64,000 nucleotides of DNA, from NCBI GenBank assembly GCA_965220485.1, contig OZ244832.1, positions 2,418,001-2,482,000 of the forward strand, in the 5' to 3' direction. This DNA comes from Aldehydirespirator sp965220485. GTDB taxonomy: Bacteria > Actinomycetota > Acidimicrobiia > Acidimicrobiales > Aldehydirespiratoraceae. Below are positions 34,217-44,296 of the stretch, piece by piece; within the stretch, counting starts at the first letter, position 1, and each line of letters starts with the position of its first letter. The notes under the pieces were generated by a model. The model saw nothing but the letters and a program-made list of their open reading frames with translations, was not told the DNA's origin and ran no database searches. Position numbers and translations under genes: made by a program.

Positions 34217-35322
34217 GGCGAGACTATGGCGACGGCGGCCCGCTGGAAGTCCTTCACGTCGGTGTAGCCGCACTTGGCCATCGAGGTGCGCAGCCCGCCC
34301 ATCATGTTGGTGGTGCCGTCGGGGCCGAGGGCAGGGCCGTAGAGGATCTCCGCCAGCGTGCCCCGCAGCTCGACATCGATGATGCGCCCCCGAGGCAGCG
34401 TCGGATGGCCCGCCGACAGGTCCCAGTGCCGGCCCGGGCACGGCGAGTCGGTGGCGGAGGCCAGCGGAAGGCCGAGCACGGCCGCGTCCGCGCCGCACAC
34501 GATCGCCTTGGCGATGTCGCCCGCGGTGCGCATCGTCCCGTCGGCGATCACATGGCAGTACACGCCGGTCTCGTCGAGGTGGCGCATGCGGGCGGCGCGG
34601 GCGTCGGCGATGGCCGTGGCCTGCGGCGCATCGAGGCCGAGCACGTGGCGGGTGGTGCCGACGTGCCCCGAACCGGCCCCGACCAGCACGCCGGCCGCGC
34701 CGGTGCGCATCAGGTGCAGGGCGGCCTGGTAGCTCACGCAGCCTCCGACGATGACCGGCGTCTGCATGCGCCGGATGAAGGTCTTGAGGTTGAGCGGGTC
34801 GCCGTTCGACGAGACGTGCTCGGCCGAGACGATGGTTCCGGAGATGACCAGCAAATTGATCTCGGCGTCGATGGCGTGAGGGGCGAGCTCCTCGGCCCGC
34901 TGGGGCCTCACCCGACCGGCGGTGCGCACCCCCACCCCGGCAATCTCGGCGATGCGGGCGACCACAAGTTCCGGTCGAACCGGCCGGGCGTACAACTCGC
35001 GCAGGCGGGCCACAGCCGAGTCGAGCGGCGCGGATGACAGCTCAGCCAGATCAGCGGTGGGGTCGTCGCAGCGGGTCCAGATGCCCTCCAGGTCGAGCAC
35101 CCCCACTCCCCCGAGCTCACCCATCCGCACAGCTGTGGCCGGGCTGGTCACGCTGTCGGTGGAGGCCGCCAGCACCGGGATGTCAAAGCGGTAGGCGTCG
35201 ATCTGCCAGGAGATGTCGACGTCTTCGAGATCGCGGGTGCGCCGGCTGGGGATGATGGCGATCTCGTCGAGCCGGTAGGCCCGGCGACCGGACTTCCCCA
35301 GCCCGATATCGGTCTCAGCCAA
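34213..35322 (-). CDS. guaB3: GuaB3-family IMP dehydrogenase-related protein
   Basis: A 369-residue TIM-barrel of the GuaB3 group, an IMP dehydrogenase relative without the CBS-domain pair. Signatures are YRLDEIAIIPSRRTRDLEDV, SGTIVSAEHVSS, VIVGGCVSYQAALHLMRTGA and CHVIADGTMRTAGDIAKAI. The loop where classical IMP dehydrogenases carry the catalytic cysteine reads VGAGSGHVGTTRHV, without a cysteine. Whether it is catalytic or regulatory is therefore open. The start is TTG 35322 with GGAGG 7 bases upstream. It overlaps guaA by four bases. Canonical guaB is not in the window. Confidence 0.9.
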   Translation of the reverse strand: MAETDIGLGKSGRRAYRLDEIAIIPSRRTRDLEDVDISWQIDAYRFDIPVLAASTDSVTSPATAVRMGELGGVGVLDLEGIWTRCDDPTADLAELSSAPLDSAVARLRELYARPVRPELVVARIAEIAGVGVRTAGRVRPQRAEELAPHAIDAEINLLVISGTIVSAEHVSSNGDPLNLKTFIRRMQTPVIVGGCVSYQAALHLMRTGAAGVLVGAGSGHVGTTRHVLGLDAPQATAIADARAARMRHLDETGVYCHVIADGTMRTAGDIAKAIVCGADAAVLGLPLASATDSPCPGRHWDLSAGHPTLPRGRIIDVELRGTLAEILYGPALGPDGTTNMMGGLRTSMAKCGYTDVKDFQRAAVAIVSP

Positions 35323-35419
35323 GGCGGTGCCTCCGGTGTTGTGGCTTCACGGCCGCTGAGGTCGCAGCGCAGTGGAGCGCCAGCGGGGCGACGCGCCGGG
35401 AGCCGGGCACCGGACGAGC

Positions 35420-36148
35420 CTACCCGGCGTCGGTGCCAGCGGTGGCGACCGCCAGCAGCCGGCGCAGCACCGCCGCGGTCGCGCCCCACACGGTGTCGCT
35501 GGGCAGTTCGAAGAAGGTCATGGTGCGCTCGCCTCCGAATGCCGGTTCCAGCGACCAGACCTCCTCCCGCCAGGCTTCGGGGTCGGTCAGCTCGGCCAGG
35601 GGGACGTGGAGTACCCGCTCAACCTCGGCCGGATCGGGAACTAGCTCGGGGCGCCTTTCGACGGTGGCGACGAAGGGACACACCAGCGAGCGGGATCCGA
35701 CTGTGACGAAGCTGTCGAGCCGGCCAACATGGGACACGCTGCCGGGATCGAGCCCCACCTCCTCGGAGGATTCGCGCCGGGCCGTGGCCCACAGGTCGGC
35801 GTCGCCCGGCTCGCGCCGGCCGCCGGGGAACGACACCTCACCGGCGTGGTGGCGCAAGTGGGGGGCCCGCCGGGTCAGCACCACCGACGGCTGGCCCTGA
35901 TCCTCGTAGAGCAGCACCAGCACCGCGGACGGGGCCGATCCCGGTGGCACCGTCGCCGGTGAGGGGAGGAGTCGGGGCGAAGTGGCGACGACCGCCCGCA
36001 GCACCCGTTCGAGGCTGGGACGGCGTCGATGCTCCGGGAGCCCCGACCATGGTGCCGGTCCGCCCAACCGGACGCTCGCCGGCCGGGGGATGCGCTGGGA
36101 CCCGCCCCTGCCCGCAGGGATCGGCGGCGGGTCGAACACGGCCGCCAT
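35420..36148 (-). CDS. NUDIX hydrolase, CoA pyrophosphatase type
   Basis: A 242-residue NUDIX protein. The NUDIX box is GGRREPGDADLWATARRESS then EEVG (about residues 108-131), and the UPF0035 signature LTRRAPHLRHHAGEVSFPGG precedes it, which points to the NudL-type coenzyme A diphosphatases. The first 60 residues are a Pro/Arg-rich region outside the domain, so translation could begin later than ATG 36148. It follows a 55-residue gene by 17 bp on the same strand and probably forms a unit with it. Confidence 0.88.
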   Translation of the reverse strand: MAAVFDPPPIPAGRGGSQRIPRPASVRLGGPAPWSGLPEHRRRPSLERVLRAVVATSPRLLPSPATVPPGSAPSAVLVLLYEDQGQPSVVLTRRAPHLRHHAGEVSFPGGRREPGDADLWATARRESSEEVGLDPGSVSHVGRLDSFVTVGSRSLVCPFVATVERRPELVPDPAEVERVLHVPLAELTDPEAWREEVWSLEPAFGGERTMTFFELPSDTVWGATAAVLRRLLAVATAGTDAG

Positions 36149-36165
36149 CGACGCAGGTGAGTCGG

Positions 36166-36333
36166 TCAGGATCCTTCCCCGCCGCTGGCCGCCGGCGCGA
36201 CAAGGCTCTGAAGCAGCTCACGCAGTCCGCCGGTCTTGAGGTCGCTCATCACCCGTCCCGGCGGCGTCTCGCCCCGCTCCCACTCCTCCCAGTGATCAAG
36301 AAGCTTGCGCGGGTCAGGCGCCGGGCGATCCAT
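36166..36333 (-). CDS. Small conserved-looking protein upstream of the NUDIX gene
   Basis: A 55-residue frame from ATG 36333 to TGA 36166: MDRPAPDPRKLLDHWEEWER followed by GETPPGRVMSDLKTGGLREL and LQSLVAPAASGG. The composition (LLDHWEEWE, LKTGGLRELL) looks like a real amphipathic small protein and is not a shadow of another gene. It lies 17 bp upstream of the NUDIX gene on the same strand. I believe similar short genes occur in actinobacteria, but I cannot name a family. Confidence 0.65.
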   Translation of the reverse strand: MDRPAPDPRKLLDHWEEWERGETPPGRVMSDLKTGGLRELLQSLVAPAASGGEGS

Positions 36334-36386
36334 CCCATGAGGCTACCGGCGCCGTTCAGAGTCGAGAGTTGCACATCGGAGCGAGT

Positions 36387-36403
36387 GATTGCATAATGCA
36401 ATC
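36387..36403. promoter_or_regulatory. Palindromic operator abutting the FitA/VapB start codon
   Basis: GATTGCAT-A-ATGCAATC is a perfect 17-bp palindrome ending at the base before ATG 36404. There is no room for a Shine-Dalgarno sequence, so the mRNA is probably leaderless and the site would overlap the promoter. Autoregulation by the ribbon-helix-helix antitoxin is inferred from the family. Confidence 0.75.
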
Positions 36404-36634
36404 ATGCCTCATGTGCTCGTTCGGAACATTCCCGAAGACGTCCATCGCAAACTCACGCAGCGCGCCCGAGCCACCGGCACCTCCCTTCAGCGTTACCTTT
36501 CCGCTGAGTTGGCCAGGCTGGCCGAGACTCCGACCCTCGACGAGATGATCGATCGGATCGAACGGCGCTCACTGGGCACTGTGGGATTCGAGCAGGCCCT
36601 GGAAGACCTCGAAGAGGCCCGGGGCGAGCGCTGA
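36404..36634 (+). CDS. FitA/VapB-type antitoxin (ribbon-helix-helix)
   Basis: A 76-residue antitoxin. The N-terminal MPHVLVRNIPEDVHRKLTQR and ARATGTSLQRYLSAEL form a ribbon-helix-helix DNA-binding fold; the C-terminal TLDEMIDRIERR region should wrap the toxin. ATG 36404 is chosen since it begins the conserved strand. Its stop overlaps the toxin start by four bases. A palindrome directly before the ATG is the probable autoregulatory operator. Confidence 0.88.
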   Translation: MPHVLVRNIPEDVHRKLTQRARATGTSLQRYLSAELARLAETPTLDEMIDRIERRSLGTVGFEQALEDLEEARGER

Positions 36635-37032
36635 TAGTCGTCGATGCCTCCGTGCTGGCCAACTTCGTTGCCGATGCCGGGCCCGACAGCGCCCGCGCCC
36701 GAAGGACCGTCTCGGAAGCAGGCGAGGCCGCCATCCCGGACTTGGCCGACGTGGAGACTGCGACGGTGCTGAGGAAACGCTGGATCGGTCGAACCCTCAC
36801 CGACGACCAGTTCGCGGCCGCCATCGACGATCTAGCCAGTCTTCCGTTCCGCCGCTATCCCTCACTGCCACTCCTGCGGCGTGCCTTCGAGTTGAGAGCG
36901 ACCGTGACGGTCTACGACGCGATCTACGTTGCCCTCGCGGAAGAACTCGACTGCAGCCTCATCACCCTTGACTCCCGCCTAGCCCGAGCCCCCGGACCGC
37001 GCTGCGAGATCCAGGTCCTGCGCCCAATCTGA
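36631..37032 (+). CDS. FitB/VapC-type PIN-domain toxin with CTG start
   Basis: A 133-residue PIN ribonuclease. Acidic active-site residues are in LIVVDASVLANF (first Asp, residue 5), PDLADVETATVL (Glu) and VTVYDAIYVALAEEL (Asp), with a later CSLITLDSRLA. The first canonical start, GTG 36652, would delete the catalytic VVDAS strand, so initiation must be upstream; no ATG, GTG or TTG exists there. CTG 36631 overlaps the antitoxin stop (CTGA) and is the best candidate, implying re-initiation at a non-standard codon. It is the partner of the adjacent antitoxin. Confidence 0.85.
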   Translation: MIVVDASVLANFVADAGPDSARARRTVSEAGEAAIPDLADVETATVLRKRWIGRTLTDDQFAAAIDDLASLPFRRYPSLPLLRRAFELRATVTVYDAIYVALAEELDCSLITLDSRLARAPGPRCEIQVLRPI

Positions 37033-37083
37033 CCGCGGTCAGCTACAGGGCGACCCTCGCTGTCACACCAGGATCGTCTTCAC

Positions 37084-37689
37084 CTATAGAACCTGCGCGG
37101 TTGGGAGAGCGCTCATCTCTCCTGTTGGCCGAAACTCGACTTGGTGCGTCGGCGTGAATGGCTTCGTGGTCACCATGACCGATTCGATCCGGTCGACTCG
37201 ATAGGAGCGCAACTCGCCGGTCTCGTCCTTGGCGGCGTAGAGCAGCAGGTTGCCGCCACGCGACACTCGTAGGGCGTATGGGCGGATCCTTCGTTCAGAA
37301 CCCTGGTACCCAAGAACTACGCAGAGCAGGTTCGCTCCAGCGAACCGTATTGGCTCTAGCGGCGGGCCCTCTCCCCATGCCCACTCGGTCGGACTGGGGA
37401 CCCATATGACCTCCTCCTCACTTGCCACTGTTGGCAATGCCGCGCGCTCTTGTTGCTCGGCGAGCCAGTCGAACAGCTCGGCGAGACGAGTCCAATAGTG
37501 GGTGAGGGGCGGCAGGGCGGGAAGCTGATGGGCCAGCATGTTCTGCCACTCAGACTCAAGCTCCGCTCGGCACTCCTCAGTAGTGACGAGTTCAAGTGTC
37601 GGCACCGCCACACCTTTCGATTCGCACTTCGCCATCAGCGTGTCGCGAACGAGTTCAGCGTGGTCCCACCGCGCAGGATGATCCAGCAA
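37084..37689 (-). CDS. C-terminal part of the AbiEii-like toxin, displaced by a frameshift
   Basis: A 201-residue frame (LDHPARWDHAELVRDTLMAK ... LPTAQVL). Its beginning continues the AbiEii-type domain of the preceding frame: the hinge sequence after RPRDLYDVI should run into LLDHP, which requires one extra base near 37690. The remainder contains a beta-rich domain (RPYALRVSRGGNLLLYAAKD) resembling ligand-binding WYL-type or related folds, often found fused behind AbiEii-like nucleotidyltransferases. Its start codon is thus probably artificial. It may be a pseudogene half or the result of a sequencing error. Confidence 0.65.
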   Translation of the reverse strand: MLDHPARWDHAELVRDTLMAKCESKGVAVPTLELVTTEECRAELESEWQNMLAHQLPALPPLTHYWTRLAELFDWLAEQQERAALPTVASEEEVIWVPSPTEWAWGEGPPLEPIRFAGANLLCVVLGYQGSERRIRPYALRVSRGGNLLLYAAKDETGELRSYRVDRIESVMVTTKPFTPTHQVEFRPTGEMSALPTAQVL

Positions 37690-38276
37690 GAAATCACGTC
37701 GTATAGGTCTCGGGGCCTACCTCGCTCACCGAACGCACGGATCTTCTCGGCGAAGACCTCCTGCAGCGAGTAGCAACGAACCGTCGCCGGCGCGGGCAAC
37801 TCGTCGGGATAGAGGTGTTGAATCGCTCGCATGAGAGGCGGGCACACAACGATCTCATCACGTGTCAAGTCGAGCCGGATGCTGGCGGGAGTCGGGGCTT
37901 GGCGAGGGCCGCGGTAGTAGATCCGTACTTCGAGGCTGCCGTTGGGCCGCACTCGGATGCGCGGTTCTCTAACTGCATAATCGATTCCAGACTCCTCACC
38001 AATGCGACGGAGCATGCCGTCCAGATGCATCATGACTGACTCGGGTTCCAACGGTCCGCCAGGTAGGACAGTGAAGTCCAAGTCCTCCGAGAACCGGAAG
38101 GTCTCCAGATAGCACTTCTTGAGGCAGGTTCCGCCCTTGAAGACCCATCCATCACGGAGTGACTGCTCGGTCCCGATGCCTGCGAGAACCCAACCCAGCA
38201 CGTAGTCCTTCTCGACGACATCGTCACGTAGTTCCCACTCGGCCACGCGAGCCCGGACATCGCGCACTGTGATCAC
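37635..38276 (-). CDS. AbiEii/AbiGii-type nucleotidyltransferase toxin, N-terminal part (frameshifted)
   Basis: A 213-residue frame with the nucleotidyltransferase signature GGTCLKKCY followed by RFSEDLDF (D-x-D metal ligands, about residue 62), and a conserved VFAEKIRAFGERGRPRDLYD. AbiEii toxins of type IV toxin-antitoxin systems use nucleotides to modify targets such as tRNA. After DVISC the frame departs from the family; the true continuation is in another frame at 37084-37689. The start is GTG 38276, 2 bp after the AbiEi stop, which fits a bicistronic pair. Confidence 0.85.
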   Translation of the reverse strand: MITVRDVRARVAEWELRDDVVEKDYVLGWVLAGIGTEQSLRDGWVFKGGTCLKKCYLETFRFSEDLDFTVLPGGPLEPESVMMHLDGMLRRIGEESGIDYAVREPRIRVRPNGSLEVRIYYRGPRQAPTPASIRLDLTRDEIVVCPPLMRAIQHLYPDELPAPATVRCYSLQEVFAEKIRAFGERGRPRDLYDVISCWIILRGGTTLNSFATR

Positions 38277-38278
38277 GC

Positions 38279-39112
38279 CTACATCGTGCCTGCACGGTCG
38301 AGGTTGACATTGAGCCGTATCCCCCAGCCAGAGAGAATCGGCCCTCCGGTTCTTGCTGAAGGGTCAAGATCGTTGATCCCGTTGCTTCGTCGAATACGGC
38401 ACGCATCTACGAGGGCGTCCACTCGAGTCCTTGTTCGCTCGAGTAGATAGCCAAGCCTCTTGAACGCCGCACCGTTGCCGACGAGATCGCCGTACTTCAC
38501 GAGGATGTCGTCATCTCGATGATCCCCGTAGAGATACTCGTCCAGCATTTCGGCGACGGATCTGATTCCACCGCCCCAGCTGGGGTCCGAGAGAACATCG
38601 ACAATCGTCTTCGCAGGATCTGTGACTTGGATCCGTGACCCGTTGCGCCAAACCGGCGCTAGGCCGAAGTGCTTGCTCATCGGAACGGTGTGGAGAACGA
38701 AACTGGTGCCCCCGAGGGTCGGACGTCTGTCTCTGGGCCGGCGTGAGGTTGCCATCAGCACGCTCCGGAAGATCTGTTCGGTTAGATCCCAGTGTTCGGC
38801 CGCGCTCCACCCAGCAATGTACGCGGGCTCGTAGATCGAAGTCCCGACGACCCATGGATCCATGTGCGCCTGCCCGGAACGATGGGAATCCAGCGGAACA
38901 GGAAGGTAGACACCGCGTCGAACACGATCCAGCCACCCGCGGTCAGCGAGATAGCGGGTGAGGCGTCTCGCCCTCGCGGGTTCAAGGCGCAAACGCTCCG
39001 CAGCATCCGCCGCCGTGAACGGTTCGTTGAACGTCCGATGGAGCTGTTCTACGATCCGCCGATTCTCACGCGATATTCCCGCTGGTTCTATCACAGGCGT
39101 AGTATAGCCCAT
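38279..39112 (-). CDS. AbiEi-type antitoxin
   Basis: A 277-residue protein with an N-terminal winged helix (FTAADAAERLRLEPARARRL then TRYLADRGWLDRVRRGVYLP) and the AbiEi C-terminal domain (EPAYIAGWSAAEHWDL, TDPAKTIVDVLSDP). AbiEi binds operator repeats and neutralises AbiEii in type IV systems. The order antitoxin-toxin matches the family. Because the toxin frame is broken, the antitoxin may now be maintained only as a regulator. ATG 39112 is followed by TATACTACG and preceded by CCTATTAG, so the transcript may be short-leadered or leaderless. Confidence 0.88.
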   Translation of the reverse strand: MGYTTPVIEPAGISRENRRIVEQLHRTFNEPFTAADAAERLRLEPARARRLTRYLADRGWLDRVRRGVYLPVPLDSHRSGQAHMDPWVVGTSIYEPAYIAGWSAAEHWDLTEQIFRSVLMATSRRPRDRRPTLGGTSFVLHTVPMSKHFGLAPVWRNGSRIQVTDPAKTIVDVLSDPSWGGGIRSVAEMLDEYLYGDHRDDDILVKYGDLVGNGAAFKRLGYLLERTRTRVDALVDACRIRRSNGINDLDPSARTGGPILSGWGIRLNVNLDRAGTM

Positions 39113-39250
39113 CTAATAGGCGCATCGCAGCTCAAAGTATGGCAGAGATCTTCCCCGCCGGCCGGGACTACCCGCGTCACGGACATGCTCACCACAGGAT
39201 CCGCCGGCCGGGGCGAGCCGGATCGAGACACGACGGAACCAGAACGCGTA

Positions 39251-39281
39251 GGAGCCCGAGCTCATCGCTCGGGCTCCTTGG
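39251..39281 (-). terminator. Hairpin downstream of groEL
   Basis: AGGAGCCCGAG and CTCGGGCTCCT form a perfect 11-bp stem with a 7-base loop, 20 bp beyond the groEL stop. No T-run follows on the minus strand, so it may work as a Rho-assisted terminator or mRNA 3' stabiliser. Confidence 0.65.
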
Positions 39282-39302
39282 GGGGTTCGCTGGGGCGAAC
39301 GG

Positions 39303-40949
<1,647 letters not shown>

Positions 40950-40957
40950 CGGCGACC

Positions 40958-41248
40958 TCAGACGACCTTGGCCAACACGTCGCGGGCGTTGAGGATCAGC
41001 AGATCCTCACCGTCGACAGTGATCTCCGTGCCGCCGTACTTGGAGTAGACGACGGTGTCGCCCACCTCGACGTCCATGGGAATGAGCTCGCCGCTGTCGT
41101 CGGACCGGCGACCGGGTCCAACCGCCAGTACGTCGCCCTGCTGGGGCTTCTCCTTGGCGGTGTCGGGGATGACGAGACCACTGGCGGTGGTCTCCTCAGC
41201 GTCGCCGGGCCGCACAACGATGCGGTCATCGAGTGGCTGCAGGTTCAT
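40958..41248 (-). CDS. groS: 10-kDa co-chaperonin GroES
   Basis: A 96-residue co-chaperonin: MNLQPLDDRIVVRPGDAEET, GLVIPDTAKEKPQQGDVLAV and VGDTVVYSKYGGTEI cover the strands and the mobile loop. The ATG at 41248 has GGGAGG 6 bases upstream. The frame remains open upstream but the CIRCE operator sits at 41337, about 90 bp before the ATG, in line with a heat-shock promoter there. It forms a two-gene operon with groEL. Confidence 0.97.
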   Translation of the reverse strand: MNLQPLDDRIVVRPGDAEETTASGLVIPDTAKEKPQQGDVLAVGPGRRSDDSGELIPMDVEVGDTVVYSKYGGTEITVDGEDLLILNARDVLAKVV

Positions 41249-41336
41249 GTGTCCTCCCGGACTCCTGTTCTTGGTTTGTTCGTTTGTTCCTTGTGGCTGG
41301 GGCGGCTTGTCCTTGCCCTCGGCCACGACACGAGCT

Positions 41337-41363
41337 TTGGCACTCTCCCGTGACGAGTGCCAA
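41337..41363. promoter_or_regulatory. CIRCE operator (HrcA site) before groES-groEL
   Basis: TTGGCACTC (41337-41345), a 9-base spacer and GAGTGCCAA (41355-41363) give the 9-9-9 CIRCE inverted repeat (consensus TTAGCACTC...GAGTGCTAA). HrcA repression of the operon is established for this element. Confidence 0.93.
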
Positions 41364-41605
41364 CGATACGGCCCATCAAGGACGGCGACAACGCGCGAGC
41401 CGGGCGTTTCAACCCTGCGGCAGGCCCAGCGGCGGCCCCGCCGAAATTGGCGACGAAACCGGCCCTGGAGGCACACAACTCACACCGAATTCGACCGGCA
41501 GCGAGCGGAGCCGGGGCGATTCGGGCTGCGTTCAGCCCTCTGGAAGGCCCAGGGACGGATCGGCCTGGGCTGGCCATGCAGTTCGTCGCCGTGCCGTTGC
41601 TGCGT
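41364..41605. other. groES-tsaD intergenic region with a duplicated tsaD end
   Basis: The gap holds a second, slightly diverged copy of the tsaD 3' terminus: GCTGCGTTCAGCCCTCTGGA followed by AGGCCCAGGGACGGATCGG at 41527-41567 parallels the tsaD end at 41599-41641, 72 bp away. The rest, including an open minus-strand frame of 110 codons, looks non-coding. Confidence 0.6.
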
Positions 41606-42637
<1,032 letters not shown>

Positions 42638-42673
42638 CACGTCGCCCGCGGTCACGGTCCGTTCGCCGTCCAC

Positions 42674-42829
42674 TTGGAGCGAGCGCGAATCGGTGAGAGA
42701 CCCTCGCGTCGAAATGGTTCTTGCCCGCTCTTGTTCGCTGCGCTCACTGGCCGCTCGGGCCACGGCCTCGCTCGGCTTCTCGCGAGAGTCCTCATGAACT
42801 GCTGCCTATCCGCTCGGCCTCTGGACCTG
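42674..42829 (-). repeat. R1 interspersed element, copy F, between tsaB and tsaD
   Basis: On the minus strand it starts CAGGTCCAGAGGCCGAGCGG with ATAGGCAG, which gives tsaB its last residues and stop. It continues GAGGCCGTGGCCCGAGCGGC, GAACAAGAGCGGGCAAGAAC and ends around GCGCTCGCTCCAAGTG, 37 bp before the tsaD ATG. The frame VARAASERSEQERA stays open into tsaD. Confidence 0.88.
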
Positions 42830-43495
42830 CGCGTCGGGGCGGCGCAGGTAGAGGGGCTCGATCTCGTCGGGTCGCACGAATTCCTCGCGCACTGCCAGGG
42901 CGTGGGCCAGCAGCACTAGGGACTCAGCCGAGGGGTGGTCGAAGCCCGGGTCGGCCAACTCCACGCCCCGCAACCCCTCGAACATCGAGGCGTAGCGGGC
43001 CGCCCCGTCCCCAACCACGAGGGTCTCGCCCGGGTGGGCCAGCATGTGCGACACAACCCGGTCGGGTGGGCCGACCTCGGGTTGGCTCAGGCGCTGCACC
43101 CCTCCAGGCAGGCAGCCGTACCGGGCGTGGAACACTTCGCCGCGGCGAGCGTCGATCATCACCGCGATGGTGCGGCCGGTGTGGCGCAGCGGGTAGGCGA
43201 CCAGGTCGAGGCTGCTGACCGCGACCATGGGCACCCGCAGAGCGTGCGCCATCGTGATCGCGGTGGTCACCCCGACGCGCAGACCGGTGTAGAGCCCCGG
43301 GCCGACATCGACCGCGACCGCGCCCAAGTCCTGCAGGGTGATGTCGGCGTGGGCGCAAGCCGCCTGAATCTGGGGAGCGAGCAGTTCGGCGTGGCAGCGC
43401 TCGCGGGTGGCCTGCACCGAGGCCCGCACGCCTTCGTGGCCTCCGATCGCGCAGCCGACGCGGCCGGTGGCCGACTCAATCCCCAGTATCAGCAC
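42806..43495 (-). CDS. tsaB: tRNA threonylcarbamoyladenosine biosynthesis protein TsaB
   Basis: A 229-residue ASKHA protein that partners TsaD and TsaE in t6A synthesis. LILGIESATGRVGCAIGG starts the fold, and VDVGPGLYTGLRVGVTTA and RTIAVMIDARRGEVFHARY are conserved. GTG 43495 is chosen because the family N-terminus begins there; it overlaps the tsaE stop by 7 bases. The C-terminus QVQRPSG is supplied by R1, exactly as in SucC, so the native end has been replaced. Confidence 0.93.
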   Translation of the reverse strand: MLILGIESATGRVGCAIGGHEGVRASVQATRERCHAELLAPQIQAACAHADITLQDLGAVAVDVGPGLYTGLRVGVTTAITMAHALRVPMVAVSSLDLVAYPLRHTGRTIAVMIDARRGEVFHARYGCLPGGVQRLSQPEVGPPDRVVSHMLAHPGETLVVGDGAARYASMFEGLRGVELADPGFDHPSAESLVLLAHALAVREEFVRPDEIEPLYLRRPDAQVQRPSG

Positions 43496-43971
43496 CGCGA
43501 GGTCCAGGGCTCGAGGACGGCTCGCAACTGATCGGCGCGGCGCTGCCAGGACTCGCCGTGGCTGCGCGTTTCGAAGCTGCGTTCGTTGTCGCCCTCGCCG
43601 AAGCGGATCGTGACCGACAGATGCTCGGGCGGGAGGGCCGATGAGATCGTGTCGCCCCACTCCACGAGGGTCACGCCCTCATCGAGAAGCTCGGGCAGGG
43701 CCAGGTCGCACACTTCGTCGGGACAATCGAAGCGATACACATCCAGGTGGTTGACCACCAGTTGCCCGTTGTAGCGGTTGGCCAGAGTGAACGTGGGGCT
43801 CGTGACGGGGGCGGTCACACCCAGGGAGCACGCGAAGCCCTGCACGAAGGCCGTCTTGCCCGCTCCCAGGTCTCCAACCAGGACGACCACGTCGCCGGTG
43901 CGAATGATTGCCGCGATGGCCGCGCCGAGAGCCCTCGTCTCGTCGACCCCGGCCGTGCTACACGCGATCAT
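43489..43971 (-). CDS. tsaE: tRNA threonylcarbamoyladenosine biosynthesis ATPase TsaE
   Basis: A 160-residue P-loop ATPase. The Walker A motif is GDLGAGKTAFVQG (about residues 33-45), followed by VTSPTFTLANRY and HLDVYRF; LVEWGD is the family's Walker B-like segment. TsaE drives turnover of the TsaBD complex. Start ATG 43971 begins MIACSTAGVDETRALG. It is the first gene of tsaE-tsaB-tsaD; upstream lies an island of R3, R2, R3 and R1 elements that separates it from the P1 peptidase gene. Confidence 0.95.
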   Translation of the reverse strand: MIACSTAGVDETRALGAAIAAIIRTGDVVVLVGDLGAGKTAFVQGFACSLGVTAPVTSPTFTLANRYNGQLVVNHLDVYRFDCPDEVCDLALPELLDEGVTLVEWGDTISSALPPEHLSVTIRFGEGDNERSFETRSHGESWQRRADQLRAVLEPWTSRC

Positions 43972-43975
43972 TCGG

Positions 43976-44232
43976 GCCTAAGGACGTGCGCGGATAGGCG
44001 TTAGCCCGGTCAAAGGCCCCATCTCCAAGAACGTCCCGAAATCTGTAGAGAAACACGTCATATACGACTACAACCCGTGCAGATTTGGTGAGAGACCACA
44101 AACCCATCGGTGGATTCACGCTAAGGACGTGCGCGGATAGGTGAGGTTCGGCACCACGATGCCGTCGGATTGCAGGTGCCTCGTGCATTCGCGGCCGCCT
44201 ATCCGCGTGGCCCCTAAGAGGCCGAGCGGGTG
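43976..44232. repeat. Composite island of R3 end, R2, R3 and R1 end
   Basis: Order: R3 left end (CTAAGGACGTGCGCGGATAG, 43978-44000), R2 copy (44030-44120, minus relative to 25752), R3 copy 2 (44121-44218, nearly identical to 22043-22141) and an R1 left end (AGAGGCCGAGCGGGTG, 44217-44232). Four element pieces lie directly side by side with no gene. Confidence 0.85.
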
Positions 44233-44296
44233 TTCTCACTCCCGAAATCGTACCGACGGCGGCGGCGGCCGAATACCGGCACGGCCGCGAACCAGA

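Noticed and set aside
41245..41577. A 110-codon minus-strand frame between groES and tsaD
   Set aside because: It runs across the CIRCE operator and the duplicated tsaD end and has low-complexity composition.
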